Below, piece by piece: positions 7,433-17,905 of a stretch of 64,000 bases of DNA. The stretch lies in NCBI RefSeq assembly GCF_002236805.1, contig NZ_NIQA01000004.1:186001-250000 (forward strand), written 5' to 3'. A program made the position numbers and the translations under genes. Under the pieces are notes generated by a model. It did no database searches. It worked only from the letters and a program-made list of their open reading frames with translations, and had not been told where the DNA came from. The stretch comes from Pusillimonas sp. T2 (GTDB lineage Bacteria; Pseudomonadota; Gammaproteobacteria; Burkholderiales; Burkholderiaceae_B). Every line of letters starts with the position of its first letter. The first letter of the stretch is position 1.

Positions 7433-8665
7433 TTACCCCCGCAGCGTCCCCCGAAACACCACCCCCGCGCACGGATTAAACCCAATCGCGTAAGCCAGAT
7501 CACCCGGCCGATCAATGCGCCATAACGCGAAATCGGCCGATTTCCCCACCGATAGCGTGCCCGTTTCCTCTGCAAGCCCCAATGCCTGAGCGGCATGACA
7601 CGTCACGCCCGCCAACGCTTCTTGTGGCGTCAAACGAAACAACGTACAGGCCATGTTCATCGTCAACAACAACGAGGTCATCGGCGACGTACCTGGGTTG
7701 CAGTCGGTCGACACCGCGATGGGGACACCGGCCGCCCGCAACGCCTCAACCGGTGGAAGCCGCGTCTCGCGCAGCGTATAAAACGCGCCAGGCAACAGCA
7801 CAGCGACCGTACCCGCTTGCGCCATTGCAGCAATGCCCTTGGGCGACAACCATTCCAGATGATCTGCCGACAGCCCATGAAACGCCGCCACCAGCGATGC
7901 ACCATCTTGGTCCGAGAGTTGTTCGGCATGCAGCTTCACCGGCAAACCATGCCGTTGTGCAGCCAAAAAAACCTGTTCGGTTTGTTCACGAGAAAACGCA
8001 ATGTTCTCGCAGAATGCATCGACAGCATCTACCAGGTTGTCTTCGACCAGCGTATCGAGCATGTCGTGGCAAACCAATTGCAAGTAGTCGTCAGCCCGCG
8101 TTTTAAATTCTGGCGGTATGGCGTGCGCCCCCAGAAATGTCGTGCGCACGCGCACATCAAGTTGTTCGCCCAACCGGCGGGCCACACGCAACATTTTGGC
8201 TTCTGTGTCCGTATCCAGCCCATAGCCCGATTTGACCTCCAGCGTTGTGACTCCCTCGGCCAATAAAGCTTTCACACGCGGCAAACTTGCGTCAAACAAT
8301 GCATCTTCGCTTGCGGCCCGCGTGGCCTTGACGGTGGATACAATACCGCCGCCCCGACGCGAAATTTCTTCGTACGGCACACCATTCAGGCGCGCTTCGA
8401 ACTCGTCGCTGCGGTTACCGGCATACACAATATGTGTATGGCAATCGATCAGGCCCGGGGTGATCCAGCACCCATGGCCGTCGTGTTGCCTGACGGCAGC
8501 GTGCCCGGTGGGTAAATCGGAACGCTTGCCTAGCCAAGCTATCCGCCCGTGCTTGACAGCGATAGCTGCATCAAGAAGTTCGCCATAGCCCGTGCCGGGC
8601 TGCATCGTGGCCAGGTGGACGTTCAGCCAGAGGTCGTCCCATGCATTGTCAGCAGAAAGTGTCAT
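7433..8665 (-). CDS. hutI: Imidazolonepropionase
   Basis: A 410-residue amidohydrolase that opens the imidazolone ring to give N-formimino-L-glutamate, the third step of histidine degradation. The metal-binding motif CHTHIVYAG is followed by the HutI-specific [20 protein letters not shown]. Later blocks are [16 protein letters not shown] and [10 protein letters not shown]. Length is normal for the family. A GAGG site lies ahead of the ATG. It is the last gene of the leftward hut operon, 79 bp after hutG. Confidence 0.95.
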   Translation of the reverse strand: MTLSADNAWDDLWLNVHLATMQPGTGYGELLDAAIAVKHGRIAWLGKRSDLPTGHAAVRQHDGHGCWITPGLIDCHTHIVYAGNRSDEFEARLNGVPYEEISRRGGGIVSTVKATRAASEDALFDASLPRVKALLAEGVTTLEVKSGYGLDTDTEAKMLRVARRLGEQLDVRVRTTFLGAHAIPPEFKTRADDYLQLVCHDMLDTLVEDNLVDAVDAFCENIAFSREQTEQVFLAAQRHGLPVKLHAEQLSDQDGASLVAAFHGLSADHLEWLSPKGIAAMAQAGTVAVLLPGAFYTLRETRLPPVEALRAAGVPIAVSTDCNPGTSPMTSLLLTMNMACTLFRLTPQEALAGVTCHAAQALGLAEETGTLSVGKSADFALWRIDRPGDLAYAIGFNPCAGVVFRGTLRG

Positions 8666-8744
8666 CGTGGCCTCTTTTTGGACTTGAGCGTATGAAAGAT
8701 ATGAAATGCGTGCTGCGCCCGAACGGTGCGATAGCGTGGAAAAA

Positions 8745-9551
8745 CTAGCCTTGTTGCTTTGCCCAGGTCAGCATTTGCGACAAGAATGCGTGTAATGTCG
8801 GCCGAACCTGATTGGCCAGTGTTTCGTCGAACCCATAGGGGTAAGCTTCTTGCATGTAGGTGGCTTCGGAAAGCTCAAGCTGTATGGCGTGGATATTTTC
8901 TTGGGGCCTGCCGTAGTTTCGGGTAATGTAGCCCCCCTTGAAACGGCCGTTGACGGCCACGGTGTAGCCCGAGCCATCGGCAATGGTCTTAACCTGTGCC
9001 AAAAGCCCGGGGTCGCAAGAGGCGCCGTTGGCCGTACCAATATTCAGGTCGGGCAGTTTGCCTTCAAAAAATCGGGGTACTACCGAACAGATCGAATGTG
9101 CATCCCAGAGTAGGGCAACGCCGTGTGTTGCTTTCAGCTGGCTGAGCGTTTGAGACAACTGGTTGTGATACGGCGTCCAGTAAGAGGTCACCCGTCGTTG
9201 GATTTCGGCCGCATCGGGTTGCGCATCATTGCCATAGATGGGGTTGCGATGGAAAGTGTCGACCGGGCACAAGCCTGTCGTATCCTGGCCGGGGTACAGG
9301 TTTTCGTCATCTTTAGGGCGGTTAAGGTCGACGACATAACGCGAATGTGTCGCCACCAGCACCGAGGCGCCCAGGGCGACTAAGAAATCGTATAGTTGTT
9401 CAAGGTGCCAGTCGGTATCTGGCAGACGCAGCGCTTCGGGCGTCATGCCGGCCTTGATGTCGTCGGGGATATGCACGCCAACGTGCGGCATGGAGACCAG
9501 CAAAGGCGTCGTGCCCTGATGAAATTTGAAGGCGCGGACTGTATTGCTCAT
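8745..9551 (-). CDS. hutG: N-formylglutamate deformylase
   Basis: A 268-residue protein with the N-formylglutamate amidohydrolase signature. The blocks are [17 protein letters not shown] at the N-terminus, the [12 protein letters not shown] block, [26 protein letters not shown], and the late [10 protein letters not shown]. It hydrolyses N-formyl-L-glutamate to formate and glutamate. Together with hutF it defines the five-step, formate-releasing branch of histidine breakdown. The gap to hutF is 24 bp. Confidence 0.95.
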   Translation of the reverse strand: MSNTVRAFKFHQGTTPLLVSMPHVGVHIPDDIKAGMTPEALRLPDTDWHLEQLYDFLVALGASVLVATHSRYVVDLNRPKDDENLYPGQDTTGLCPVDTFHRNPIYGNDAQPDAAEIQRRVTSYWTPYHNQLSQTLSQLKATHGVALLWDAHSICSVVPRFFEGKLPDLNIGTANGASCDPGLLAQVKTIADGSGYTVAVNGRFKGGYITRNYGRPQENIHAIQLELSEATYMQEAYPYGFDETLANQVRPTLHAFLSQMLTWAKQQG

Positions 9552-9575
9552 GATGAATTCCAGATAAAAAAGACC

Positions 9576-10958
9576 TTAAGCGGTCAATAGAATTGACAGC
9601 GTTTTGCGATAGCGATCGGTTACGGCCGCTTGCTGTACATGGGCGCCTTGGCGAACGCGCCATTGGCCCGCCGTCATGACATCGGTGATCAGGCCGTTAC
9701 CGTGCCGGGCAAACACAAAGCTGTCTAATAACGCATTGCCTTTTTTGCAGCTCAGGTCGGGGTGGCCGGCGTCAAGCACAAGGGCGTCGGCCTGCTGGCC
9801 AACGGCCAAGCCGGCTACCGGTCGCGCCGCGGCACGGGCGCCGCCTTTCAGCGCTTCGGTAAACAAGTGGTGTCCCACCGAGCCATCAGCGCCGGCGGCC
9901 AACACGTTTCGTTGTCTGTGCAGCAGCCGTTGCGAATACTCATAAGATCGCAGCTCTTCGGCGACATCAACCATGATGTTGCTGTCAGATCCTATCCCCC
10001 AGACACCGTTTGCGTTTTTGTAGGTAATGCCGTTAAAGATACCGTCGCCCAGGTTGGCCTCGGTCGACGGGCAAAGGCCAACCACGGCGCCGCTGCGAGC
10101 GACTGCTGTAGTTTCTGCATCTGTCATGTGGGTGGCGTGCACTAGGCACCAGCGCGAATCGACATTGAAGTGGTTGAGCAGCCATTGCACTGGGCGCTGG
10201 CCGTAGTGCGCCATACAGTCATCGACCTCTTTGGTTTGCTCGGCAATATGGATGTGAATGGGCGCATCGGGGTTGAAGGTGGCCAGGCCATCGAGTAGTT
10301 CTTGCAACGATGTCTGAGACACGGCACGCAACGAATGCGGCGCTATCCCGTATCGCAGTCCCGAATGTTGAGGGTGCTGGCGTTGCAGCGCGGTCAACGT
10401 GTTCAGCATCCAATCGGGCGAATTCAGAAAGCGGGCTTGGCCGTTTGATGGCGGAGCGTTGCCGAACCCTCCGTACTGATACATGACCGGCAGCAGCGTT
10501 AAGCCCATGCCGGTTGCCTCGGCGGCTTCCACCAGACATTGCGCCAGCAGGGTTTGATCACTATAGGGCAGTCCGCCGATATCGTGATGAATGTAATGGA
10601 ACTCGCAAACCGACGTGTACCCGGCTTGCAGCATTTCGACATACAGCTGACTGGCTACGGCCTTGAGCAGATCGGGGTCGAGCTTTTGTGCAAAGGCATA
10701 CATCAGGGTGCGCCAGCTCCAGAAGCTGTCTTGTGAGGCCGACCTGTATTCGGTCAACCCGGCCATGGCGCGCTGAAAAGCGTGGGAATGAAGATTGGGC
10801 ATGCCGGGCAGCAGTACGTCGACAACGGGCCACGCCGGCTGGGGTTGCGCGCTGTCGGGCAACACGGCGGTCAGCAGACCCTCGGCATTCCATTCCAGGG
10901 TGACGTTGTTAGCCCAACCCTGGGGTAATAAAGCAGTTTTAGCGAATAGACCATTCAT
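9576..10958 (-). CDS. hutF: Formimidoylglutamate deiminase
   Basis: A 460-residue amidohydrolase close to the usual HutF length. PNLHSHAFQRAMAGL carries the first metal-binding histidines. HIHIAEQTKEVDDC and LVHATHM supply further ligands, and LCPSTEANLGDGIF plus IGSDSNIMVDVAEELR are HutF-typical. It converts N-formimino-L-glutamate to N-formyl-L-glutamate and ammonia. It lies between hutD and hutG in the same leftward operon, and no strong Shine-Dalgarno site was seen before the ATG. Confidence 0.95.
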   Translation of the reverse strand: MNGLFAKTALLPQGWANNVTLEWNAEGLLTAVLPDSAQPQPAWPVVDVLLPGMPNLHSHAFQRAMAGLTEYRSASQDSFWSWRTLMYAFAQKLDPDLLKAVASQLYVEMLQAGYTSVCEFHYIHHDIGGLPYSDQTLLAQCLVEAAEATGMGLTLLPVMYQYGGFGNAPPSNGQARFLNSPDWMLNTLTALQRQHPQHSGLRYGIAPHSLRAVSQTSLQELLDGLATFNPDAPIHIHIAEQTKEVDDCMAHYGQRPVQWLLNHFNVDSRWCLVHATHMTDAETTAVARSGAVVGLCPSTEANLGDGIFNGITYKNANGVWGIGSDSNIMVDVAEELRSYEYSQRLLHRQRNVLAAGADGSVGHHLFTEALKGGARAAARPVAGLAVGQQADALVLDAGHPDLSCKKGNALLDSFVFARHGNGLITDVMTAGQWRVRQGAHVQQAAVTDRYRKTLSILLTA

Positions 10959-11004
10959 AAGGTCACGTCTCGTATGCGGCAGTGTTGATGGGTGTCGGCG
11001 TGGT

Positions 11005-11616
11005 TTAGGCAGTGCCGGAGGGCGGTTGGCTTGCTTGTATGCAGGCCACCAGTATCAGCCCGTCGGGCTGTGTGGGGCTGGCACGCACATGCGTTGCCTG
11101 GTCGGGTAAAGGCACATAATCGAATGTGCTCAGTGTGATCGTGTCGGTGGTTGCGTCGGCACGCTCGACAAGAAGCTGCCAAGCGCCTTTCAGGCAGAAG
11201 ACCCGATACGTTGTACCTGGTGCGCAAGGCCAGGCCGACGCTGCTGATTCGGCCTGAATGCGCCCTGCCGCTTGGCCACGGCGCAGCATCAGGTTCAGGT
11301 CTTGCACCGGCCCGTTCTGCAGCGTGGCATGCAGCGGACGTTCGCCCGCAAAAGGGTAGGGTACGCCGTATTCAAGGGTTTGCCGTTCGCCATCGTTAAA
11401 GTTCAGGTTGACGCCCGACCCCTTAACTAGGGTAATGATGCGATCGACGCCGTCGAACGCCGAAAAGTCACCCGCTTGCCCGATGTCGGCCAAGCTGATG
11501 CGCCAGACAAAATTATCGAAACCCGCCCCTGACGGGAAGGTTTCGATTTCGCGCGTTTGGCCCTGGCCATTTCGCCAGGGCACGGGGGGCAACTGAAGAA
11601 CATTAAGAACGCTCAT
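11005..11616 (-). CDS. hutD: HutD-family protein
   Basis: A 203-residue cupin-like protein. The N-terminus LPPVPWRNGQGQTREIETFP and WRISLADIGQAGDFSAFDGVDRIITLV are the HutD family blocks. HutD is known in Pseudomonas as a hut-operon protein proposed to limit or govern hut expression, and its biochemical role is uncertain. I chose the ATG at 11616 (AAGG upstream) over one at 11652, because the extra residues lack family similarity. It sits between hutU and hutF with 42-46 bp gaps. Confidence 0.9.
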   Translation of the reverse strand: MSVLNVLQLPPVPWRNGQGQTREIETFPSGAGFDNFVWRISLADIGQAGDFSAFDGVDRIITLVKGSGVNLNFNDGERQTLEYGVPYPFAGERPLHATLQNGPVQDLNLMLRRGQAAGRIQAESAASAWPCAPGTTYRVFCLKGAWQLLVERADATTDTITLSTFDYVPLPDQATHVRASPTQPDGLILVACIQASQPPSGTA

Positions 11617-11658
11617 GGCTGACCTTGATGGGGGGTCTGCATGCTTGAACACCCACGA

Positions 11659-13374
11659 TTATTTGATCATGGGCAGTTTAAGACCGTGTTTCTTGGCGCA
11701 CGCAATCGCGGCTACGTAACCGGCGTCAGCATGGCGCATAACACCCGAACCGCAGTCGTTGATCAGCACGCGGGCCAGGCGTTTCTCTGCCGCGTCGGAA
11801 CCATCGGCCACAATGACCATCCCGGCATGCTGCGAATACCCCATGCCGACGCCACCCCCGTGGTGCAACGAAACCCAGCTCGCGCCTCCCGCAGTGTTCA
11901 GCAGGGCATTGAGCAGGGGCCAATCAGATACCGCATCGGTACCGTCGCGCATGCTTTCGGTTTCTCGGTTGGGGCTGGCCACCGAGCCGGTGTCCAGATG
12001 GTCGCGACCGATGACGATAGGTGCTTTCAGCTCGCCCTTGCGTACCATTTCGTTGAAGGCCAGACCCGCCAGGTTGCGTTCGCCCAGGCCCAGCCAGCAA
12101 ATGCGCGAGGGCAGCCCCTGGAACGCGATGCGCTCTTTGGCCATGTCGAGCCAGCGGCCGACCGCTTTGTTTTCCGGGAACAGTTCTTTAATTTTGGCGT
12201 CGGTCTTGTAGATGTCTTCAGGGTCGCCAGACAAGGCTACCCAGCGGAAGGGACCTTTGCCATCGCAGAACAGGGGGCGGATATACGCCGGAACGAAGCC
12301 GGGGAAGTCGAATGCATTTTTTACCCCAGCGTCGAACGCGACTTGGCGGATGTTGTTGCCGTAGTCGACCGTAGGAATGCCCATGGCGTGGAAATCGAGC
12401 ATCGCCTGGACATGGTCAGCGCAGGACAATGTGGCTTGCTTGACCAGTTCGGGGTGCTGCGCGGCGTCTTTCTGGGCGGCTTTCCATTGCTCGACTGTCC
12501 AGCCTTTGGGCAAGTAGCCATTGATAAGATCGTGGGCCGAGGTTTGGTCGGTGACCAGGTCGGGGCGGATGCCCCCGGCTTTGGCGCGGCGAACCAGTTC
12601 GGGCAAAATTTCGGCCGCGTTGCCTAGCAGTGCGATAGAAATGGCTTCTTTGCGCTCGGTATGGTGTTTGATCAAGGCCAGCGCATCGTCTAGATCTTTG
12701 GCTTGCTTGTCGACATAGCGCGTACGCAAACGAAAGTCGATGCTGCTTTGCTGGCATTCAATGTTTAGCGACACCGCGCCGGCCAGTGTAGCCGCCAGCG
12801 GCTGTGCGCCGCCCATACCGCCCAGGCCCGCCGTCAGAATCCAGCGTCCGGCCCAGTCGCCGTTAAAGTGCTGGCGCCCGGCCTCGACAAAGGTTTCGTA
12901 AGTGCCCTGAACAATGCCTTGGCTGCCAATGTAAATCCAGCTGCCGGCGGTCATTTGGCCGTACATGAACAGGCCTTTGCGGTCCAGCTCGTTAAAGTGT
13001 TCCCAGGTGGCCCACTTGGGCACCAGGTTCGAGTTGGCGATCAGCACCCGTGGTGCGTCGGGGTGGGTTTTAAATACGCCGACCGGTTTTCCTGATTGCA
13101 CCAGCAGCGACTCATCGTCTTCAAGGTCGCGCAGCGAAGCCAGAATCTGGTCATAGCACTCCCAGTTGCGGGCCGCGCGGCCAATGCCGCCGTACACGAC
13201 CAGGTGCGTCGGGTTCTCTGCCACCTCGGCGTCCAGGTTGTTCTGGATCATGCGATAGGCGGCTTCGGTGACCCAGCTTTTGCAGGTTTTTTCGCTGCCG
13301 CGGGGGGCGCGGATGACGCGGCTGGGGTCAATGCGGGGATCGGCGAGGGGGTGGTTGTCTTTTGGGTTGTTCAT
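11659..13374 (-). CDS. hutU: Urocanate hydratase
   Basis: A 571-residue urocanase, slightly longer than the common 555-560. The N-terminal part contains [25 protein letters not shown]-binding blocks follow as [15 protein letters not shown] and [14 protein letters not shown]. The C-terminal region carries [17 protein letters not shown], and [20 protein letters not shown] is the usual urocanase signature. It hydrates urocanate to imidazolonepropionate using NAD+ as an electrophile. An AAGGAA site precedes the ATG. It is the first catabolic gene of the operon, directly downstream of the transporter genes. There is no histidine ammonia-lyase gene next to it. Confidence 0.97.
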   Translation of the reverse strand: MNNPKDNHPLADPRIDPSRVIRAPRGSEKTCKSWVTEAAYRMIQNNLDAEVAENPTHLVVYGGIGRAARNWECYDQILASLRDLEDDESLLVQSGKPVGVFKTHPDAPRVLIANSNLVPKWATWEHFNELDRKGLFMYGQMTAGSWIYIGSQGIVQGTYETFVEAGRQHFNGDWAGRWILTAGLGGMGGAQPLAATLAGAVSLNIECQQSSIDFRLRTRYVDKQAKDLDDALALIKHHTERKEAISIALLGNAAEILPELVRRAKAGGIRPDLVTDQTSAHDLINGYLPKGWTVEQWKAAQKDAAQHPELVKQATLSCADHVQAMLDFHAMGIPTVDYGNNIRQVAFDAGVKNAFDFPGFVPAYIRPLFCDGKGPFRWVALSGDPEDIYKTDAKIKELFPENKAVGRWLDMAKERIAFQGLPSRICWLGLGERNLAGLAFNEMVRKGELKAPIVIGRDHLDTGSVASPNRETESMRDGTDAVSDWPLLNALLNTAGGASWVSLHHGGGVGMGYSQHAGMVIVADGSDAAEKRLARVLINDCGSGVMRHADAGYVAAIACAKKHGLKLPMIK

Positions 13375-13431
13375 GATGGCATTCCTTCAGAAACAGGCAT
13401 AACAGCAGTTGTTGTGGTGTTGGGCCTAGCG

Positions 13432-14136
13432 TTAGTGCAGGCCCAGATAAGCAGCGACCAGGTCGGGGTCTTGGGCAGCGACTTGGGCGCTGCCCTGCCA
13501 GACCGTACGCCCAGACTCGAGCACGCAGATGTCGTCTGCAATTTTCAGGACACGGTCAGTGTTTTGTTCGACCAGCAAAATCGCCATGCCTTTGCCCTTC
13601 AGGGCGTCGAGTGCGTGGTAGCAAAGGTCAATAACTTTAGGCATTAGACCCAGCGAAAGCTCGTCGATGAGAATGACTTTCGGTCGGGTCATCAGCGCGC
13701 GCCCGATGGCGAGCATTTGTTGCTCGCCGCCTGACAGGTTGCCCGCCAACGACGTTAGCCGTTCGCCCAATCGGGGAAATAGCGACAGTACGAAGTCGCG
13801 GTCTTCGGCAAAATCGCTTTTGGGGCGGATCAGCCCGCCAACCCGCAGGTTGTCTTCAACGCTGAGGTCTTTGAACAAGCGCCGCCCTTCGGGCGAAATA
13901 GCCAACCCGCGCCGGACGCGTTCGTAGGCCGGCAGTTGGCTGATGTCTTCGTCGTTGAAAACAATACGACCACCGTTAAGTTGGACGTGGCCGGCCAGGC
14001 ACATGAGCGTGGATGACTTACCGGCGCCGTTGGCACCCAGTAAGCCGGTGATCGTGCCGGGGCGCAGCGACAACGATATGCCGTGTACGGCTTCGAAGGC
14101 GCCGTAGCCACAAGAAAGATCTTTGATATCAAGCAT
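13432..14136 (-). CDS. Liv-type ABC transporter ATPase (LivF-like), hut operon
   Basis: A 234-residue ATPase with Walker A GANGAGKS, signature LSGGEQQMLAIGRAL, Walker B VILIDELSLGL and LLVEQNTD at the switch. The start at 14136 overlaps the stop of the preceding LivG-like gene by 8 bp (ATGCTTGA). An upstream ATG at 14235 would only extend into livG. It forms an importer with the four genes upstream on the same strand. By location it feeds hut enzymes with histidine, urocanate or a related imidazole (inference). Confidence 0.85.
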   Translation of the reverse strand: MLDIKDLSCGYGAFEAVHGISLSLRPGTITGLLGANGAGKSSTLMCLAGHVQLNGGRIVFNDEDISQLPAYERVRRGLAISPEGRRLFKDLSVEDNLRVGGLIRPKSDFAEDRDFVLSLFPRLGERLTSLAGNLSGGEQQMLAIGRALMTRPKVILIDELSLGLMPKVIDLCYHALDALKGKGMAILLVEQNTDRVLKIADDICVLESGRTVWQGSAQVAAQDPDLVAAYLGLH

Positions 14137-14926
14137 GGGCGTCTCCGGTTTCGGTATCGCTGGCTTCGGTACTTTCGGCCCCAAGGTAGGCCGCCCGTAC
14201 GTTGGGCTGGGCCATGACTTCGCGCGGCGCACCACTGGCGATTTTTCGACCGTTGTCGAGCACGACCAGGCGCTGGCAGATACGCATGACTTCGCTCAGG
14301 TTGTGTTCGATAAGAATGATGGTGACGCCTTGCTGATTGACCTCGGCAATGGTGTCGGCCAGGGTACGCGCCTCTTTTGAGTTCAGCCCGGCCAGCGGTT
14401 CGTCGAGCAGCAAAAGTTCGGGGTCGAGCGCCAGCGCACGCGCCATTTCCATGCGCTTGAGCACGCCTAAGGGCTGGATGCCCGGCATTTGGTCAGCCAG
14501 GTGCGCGATGCCCACGCGTTCGAGCATGGTTAGGGCACGAGTGCGTTCGGCCTGGGCTGACACATGCAGCAGGGCTTTAAGGGGTGATTGCGTGTAGCGG
14601 CTGCCGGCCGCCAGTGCGACGTTGTCGAGGATGGAAATTTCGCGAAATGGCCGGACCAGTTGTTGCGACAGCGACAGGCCTTTGCGGATGCGCTGATGAA
14701 CCGGCAAGTTGCTGATATCTTTGCCATTGAGGACGACGCGACCAGCAACGGGCTTCACCACGCCAGTGATGCTGCGCATAGCGGTGGTCTTACCTGCCCC
14801 GTTGGGGCCGATCAGGCCGAGAAGTTCGCCGCGCTCTGCCGTGAACGACACGTTGTCGACGGCGACCAGCCCGCCAAATTGGACGGTTACCCCGGACACT
14901 TCAAGCAAATGCGTGTGCTGCGTCAT
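14129..14926 (-). CDS. Liv-type ABC transporter ATPase (LivG-like), hut operon
   Basis: A 265-residue ATPase with Walker A GPNGAGKT, the LivG insertion around RKGLSLSQQLVRPFREISILDN, Walker B LLLLDEPLAGL and H-loop ILIEHNLSEV. The signature is degenerate (IQPLGVLKRMEMARAL replaces LSGGQ), as in part of the LivG subfamily. The start overlaps the permease stop by 4 bp. It is the partner of the LivF-like ATPase that follows. Confidence 0.85.
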   Translation of the reverse strand: MTQHTHLLEVSGVTVQFGGLVAVDNVSFTAERGELLGLIGPNGAGKTTAMRSITGVVKPVAGRVVLNGKDISNLPVHQRIRKGLSLSQQLVRPFREISILDNVALAAGSRYTQSPLKALLHVSAQAERTRALTMLERVGIAHLADQMPGIQPLGVLKRMEMARALALDPELLLLDEPLAGLNSKEARTLADTIAEVNQQGVTIILIEHNLSEVMRICQRLVVLDNGRKIASGAPREVMAQPNVRAAYLGAESTEASDTETGDAHA

Positions 14927-15786
14927 GTGGCACCCCCTGTGACGGGCTTATTGAACCGGCGCCACACAGCGCGAACGATACCTGCCACGCCGTTGGGCGA
15001 AAAACGCATCATCAGGAATAACAGCCCGCCGTAGACCAGCAGTTTGTAGTCGCCAATGACCTGGAACCAGGCAGGTAGCGCAGATAACACCGCAGCACCG
15101 AAAATGACGCCGGGTACCGAGCCGATGCCCCCGAATACGACCATGGACAGCACGGTGACTGATTCGATAAAGCCGAAGCTATCGGGGCCAATGTAATTGA
15201 AGTGCTGCGCATACAAGCCGCCCGACAACCCGGCCAGCGCGGTGCCCATGGCAAAGGCGGCCAGCTTGTAGCGAGGCACGTCGATGCTGAGTACGCGCAT
15301 GGTGTCTTCGTCTTCGGCAATGCCGTTGAACACTCGGCCCATCCAGGATTTTTTAATGTACAGGCAAAAGGCGGCAACCAGCGCGGCCAGGACGACGGCA
15401 AAAACCATGAATTCGGGCTTGCTGAAGCCCGACGATGGGAAGCCCGACAGGCCCATTTCACCACCCAGCCAGTCTTGCTGACGCACAATGCCCACAAACA
15501 AGAAGACGACGCCCATGGTGGTAATGGCCAGGAAGTCGTGTCGCACACGAAGGCTGGCCAGCCCGACGATAGCGCCGACTAAGCCCGCCAGCAACATGGC
15601 GACGGGCAAGGTCAGCAGGAAAGGCACACCGGCATTGCACAGCATGACCGAGGTGTACGCCCCGATGCCCAGAAACGCCGAGTGCCCTAAGCTGATTTGC
15701 CCGCAAAAGCCGGTAATGAGGTTAAGCGACAGCGCAAACAAGACGCTGATGGCCATGGAGGTAATAAGGGATATTTCGTAAGCCAT
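14923..15786 (-). CDS. Liv-type ABC transporter permease (LivM-like), hut operon
   Basis: A 287-residue membrane protein with about eight hydrophobic segments. LNLITGFCGQISLGHSAFLGIGAY near the N-terminus and VLSMVVFGGIGSVPGVIFGA near the C-terminus are the LivM signatures, the second being the ATPase-coupling loop. It starts 11 bp after the LivH-like gene and overlaps the LivG-like gene by 4 bp, so the importer is made from one transcript. Confidence 0.85.
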   Translation of the reverse strand: MAYEISLITSMAISVLFALSLNLITGFCGQISLGHSAFLGIGAYTSVMLCNAGVPFLLTLPVAMLLAGLVGAIVGLASLRVRHDFLAITTMGVVFLFVGIVRQQDWLGGEMGLSGFPSSGFSKPEFMVFAVVLAALVAAFCLYIKKSWMGRVFNGIAEDEDTMRVLSIDVPRYKLAAFAMGTALAGLSGGLYAQHFNYIGPDSFGFIESVTVLSMVVFGGIGSVPGVIFGAAVLSALPAWFQVIGDYKLLVYGGLLFLMMRFSPNGVAGIVRAVWRRFNKPVTGGAT

Positions 15787-15797
15787 GATCTGTCTCC

Positions 15798-16661
15798 TTA
15801 GCGCTTGGCAAACAGCCCCTGGGGCCGGATCATGAGAACCAGAATCAGGAAGGCGAAGGCGATGGCGTCACGGTCGACGAACTGGCTGAGGTAGATGGCG
15901 CCGAAGGCTTCGGTTACCCCAAGCACCAGGGCGGCCAGCAGGGTGCCGCGTACCGACCCCATGCCGCCCAGCACAATAATGGCCAGACCTTTGTACGAAG
16001 GCACGCTGCCCATGGTGGGCTCGACCAGATTATTGAGCATGCCCATCCAGACGCCCGCAAAGCCGGCCAATGCCGAACCGACGAAGAAGTTCAGGTCGCG
16101 TACTGTGCGCAGACGGATGCCGAACGATTCGGCCATTTGCGGATCGGTGACGGTGGCTTGGCAGGCAATGCCAATGCGGGTCTTGACCTGCAGGTAGCCC
16201 AACACGGCAATAATGGCAACCGTACTGAGTGTGGCCAGGATTTCGGCCTGCGAAAACTGTAAGCCGCCGAACAGGGGGATATGTTCTTGCAAGGGTTGAA
16301 CCGCATACGACAGCCCCATGGCGCCGAACAAAATGCGGAAACCTTCTTCGAAGGCGATGTACAAGCCGATGGAGGCGATGAGGGCCACATAGGGCGGCTG
16401 TTTAAGAATGGGTTCGTAGCACAGGCGGTACATGGCGACACCGACCAGGCCGGCCAGCAACATGGCGGCTACAAAAGCCAGCGGCAAGCTGCCGGTGCTG
16501 TTATAGACCAGCACACTGACGTAGCCGCCTAATGTGAATAAGGCGGCGTGGGCAACGTGCAGGATGCGCAACAGTCCGTAGACCAGCGTTAGCCCCAGGG
16601 CGATGAGTGCATACAGACTGCCTTGCACCAGGCCTTGGGCAACGAGCTCGACAAAGAGCAT
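15798..16661 (-). CDS. Liv-type ABC transporter permease (LivH-like), hut operon
   Basis: A 287-residue membrane protein. GLVQGSLYALIALGLTLVYGLL at the N-terminus and SYKGLAIIVLGGMGSVRGTLLAA in the coupling loop identify the LivH branch of the HAAT permease family. A NFFVGSALAGFAGVWMG helix lies between them. It is 60 bp downstream of the binding-protein gene and 11 bp upstream of the LivM-like gene. Confidence 0.85.
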   Translation of the reverse strand: MLFVELVAQGLVQGSLYALIALGLTLVYGLLRILHVAHAALFTLGGYVSVLVYNSTGSLPLAFVAAMLLAGLVGVAMYRLCYEPILKQPPYVALIASIGLYIAFEEGFRILFGAMGLSYAVQPLQEHIPLFGGLQFSQAEILATLSTVAIIAVLGYLQVKTRIGIACQATVTDPQMAESFGIRLRTVRDLNFFVGSALAGFAGVWMGMLNNLVEPTMGSVPSYKGLAIIVLGGMGSVRGTLLAALVLGVTEAFGAIYLSQFVDRDAIAFAFLILVLMIRPQGLFAKR

Positions 16662-16721
16662 GTTGACTCCAGATTCAGGAAGGGAAAAGAGGCCCCACCG
16701 AGGCGGGCGGGGCCGACGGGC

Positions 16722-17882
16722 TTACTTGCTGTCTTTGGTGGGGGCAGCCAGCAAGACAGGGTCGTGAATGACGGAGTGGCGTGCCCAGTAACCATTTTTG
16801 ATGGTCTGGACCTGGACGTCTTTGTTGACTTCGTGCAGGTCGTTGAACTCGAGCTTGCCGATAGGCATTTCGTATGAGCCACTGGCGATTGCGTCGCGCA
16901 GTTCTGCACCGCCTTTACCGCCTGTTTTTTTCAGCCCTTCGATCAGGATGGACATGGCGCTGTAAGTAGAGGCGGCCACCATATCGGCCCCGAAACCCGC
17001 TTTGGCGCGGAAGTCTTTCAAGAAGGCTTGTGTGACGGGTGATGCCGATTCGCGATCGAGCGAGGTGGTGACCAACGTGCCTTCTGCAGCAGGGCCGGCG
17101 ATTTCAATGAACTTGTCGCTGTCGTAGCCTTCTTGGCCAATGATGGGAGCCGTGATGCCGGCGGCGCGCATTTGAGACACCAGCGGGCCTGCGTTGAAGA
17201 AATAGCCGGATGCGTAGATGACTTCGGGGTTATCGCTTTTTACCTTGGCGATAAGCGGGCCAAACTGGCGGTCTTTGATACCGTATTCGTATTCGTTGAC
17301 GATGTTGAGATCGAACTTTGGTGCGGCGTCTTTGAAGCCGTTGGCCAGTGCCTGACCGAAGTCGTTTTTAAGGGTGACCAGAACAACGCGTTTTTTGCCG
17401 AGGTTGTCGACCAGTTTTGCGCCGGCGCGGCCCTGGACCTCGCCCATGGAGGACACGCGGAACATGTAGTCGCCGGTGCGGGTGACGCTGGGGTCGATGG
17501 AGTAGGCGACCACATACGGTACTTTGGCGTTTTGGAAGATGCTGGCTGCTGCGCGTGTCGAGGCTGAATATGAGCCCGAGACGGCGCCTACAACCTCGTC
17601 TTTTTCCGTCAGTTTGGTGGCAGCCGGAATGGCGTCTTTGGGTGAGGCCTGGTCGTCGTAAACGATGAGATCTATTTTTTCGCCATTGATACCGCCGCTT
17701 GCGTTGGCTTTTTCAACGGCCAACTGTGCGCCGGTAAGGGCAGAGTTACCGTCGGCTGCGGCAAAGCCGGTAAGCGGTACGTTAATGCCGATTTTGATAT
17801 CGGCCAGCGCCGAGGTGGTGCCGAAAGCAGCGCATACGGCCAGGGCGAGTGAAAACTTGCGGGTAAGCGAATAGCGTTTCAT
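16722..17882 (-). CDS. Liv-type ABC transporter periplasmic binding protein, first gene of hut operon
   Basis: A 386-residue protein with a classical signal peptide (MKRYSLTRK, hydrophobic stretch, cleavage likely after SALA near residue 27). The mature start DIKIGINVPLTGFAAADG and VYDDQASPKDAIPAATKL mark the Liv/HAAT binding-protein fold. AAGGAG precedes the ATG. The gene is first in the leftward hut operon behind the strong promoter at 17932-17959, so it should be the most highly expressed member. The ligand is inferred to be histidine, urocanate or a related imidazole, and it is not demonstrated by sequence. Confidence 0.85.
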   Translation of the reverse strand: MKRYSLTRKFSLALAVCAAFGTTSALADIKIGINVPLTGFAAADGNSALTGAQLAVEKANASGGINGEKIDLIVYDDQASPKDAIPAATKLTEKDEVVGAVSGSYSASTRAAASIFQNAKVPYVVAYSIDPSVTRTGDYMFRVSSMGEVQGRAGAKLVDNLGKKRVVLVTLKNDFGQALANGFKDAAPKFDLNIVNEYEYGIKDRQFGPLIAKVKSDNPEVIYASGYFFNAGPLVSQMRAAGITAPIIGQEGYDSDKFIEIAGPAAEGTLVTTSLDRESASPVTQAFLKDFRAKAGFGADMVAASTYSAMSILIEGLKKTGGKGGAELRDAIASGSYEMPIGKLEFNDLHEVNKDVQVQTIKNGYWARHSVIHDPVLLAAPTKDSK

Positions 17883-17905
17883 GTTGTCTCCTTGGTTATG
17901 AAAAT

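Noticed and set aside
11641-12627. 328-codon open frame opposite hutU
   Set aside because: It is antisense to urocanase. The composition is that of a reverse-frame shadow.
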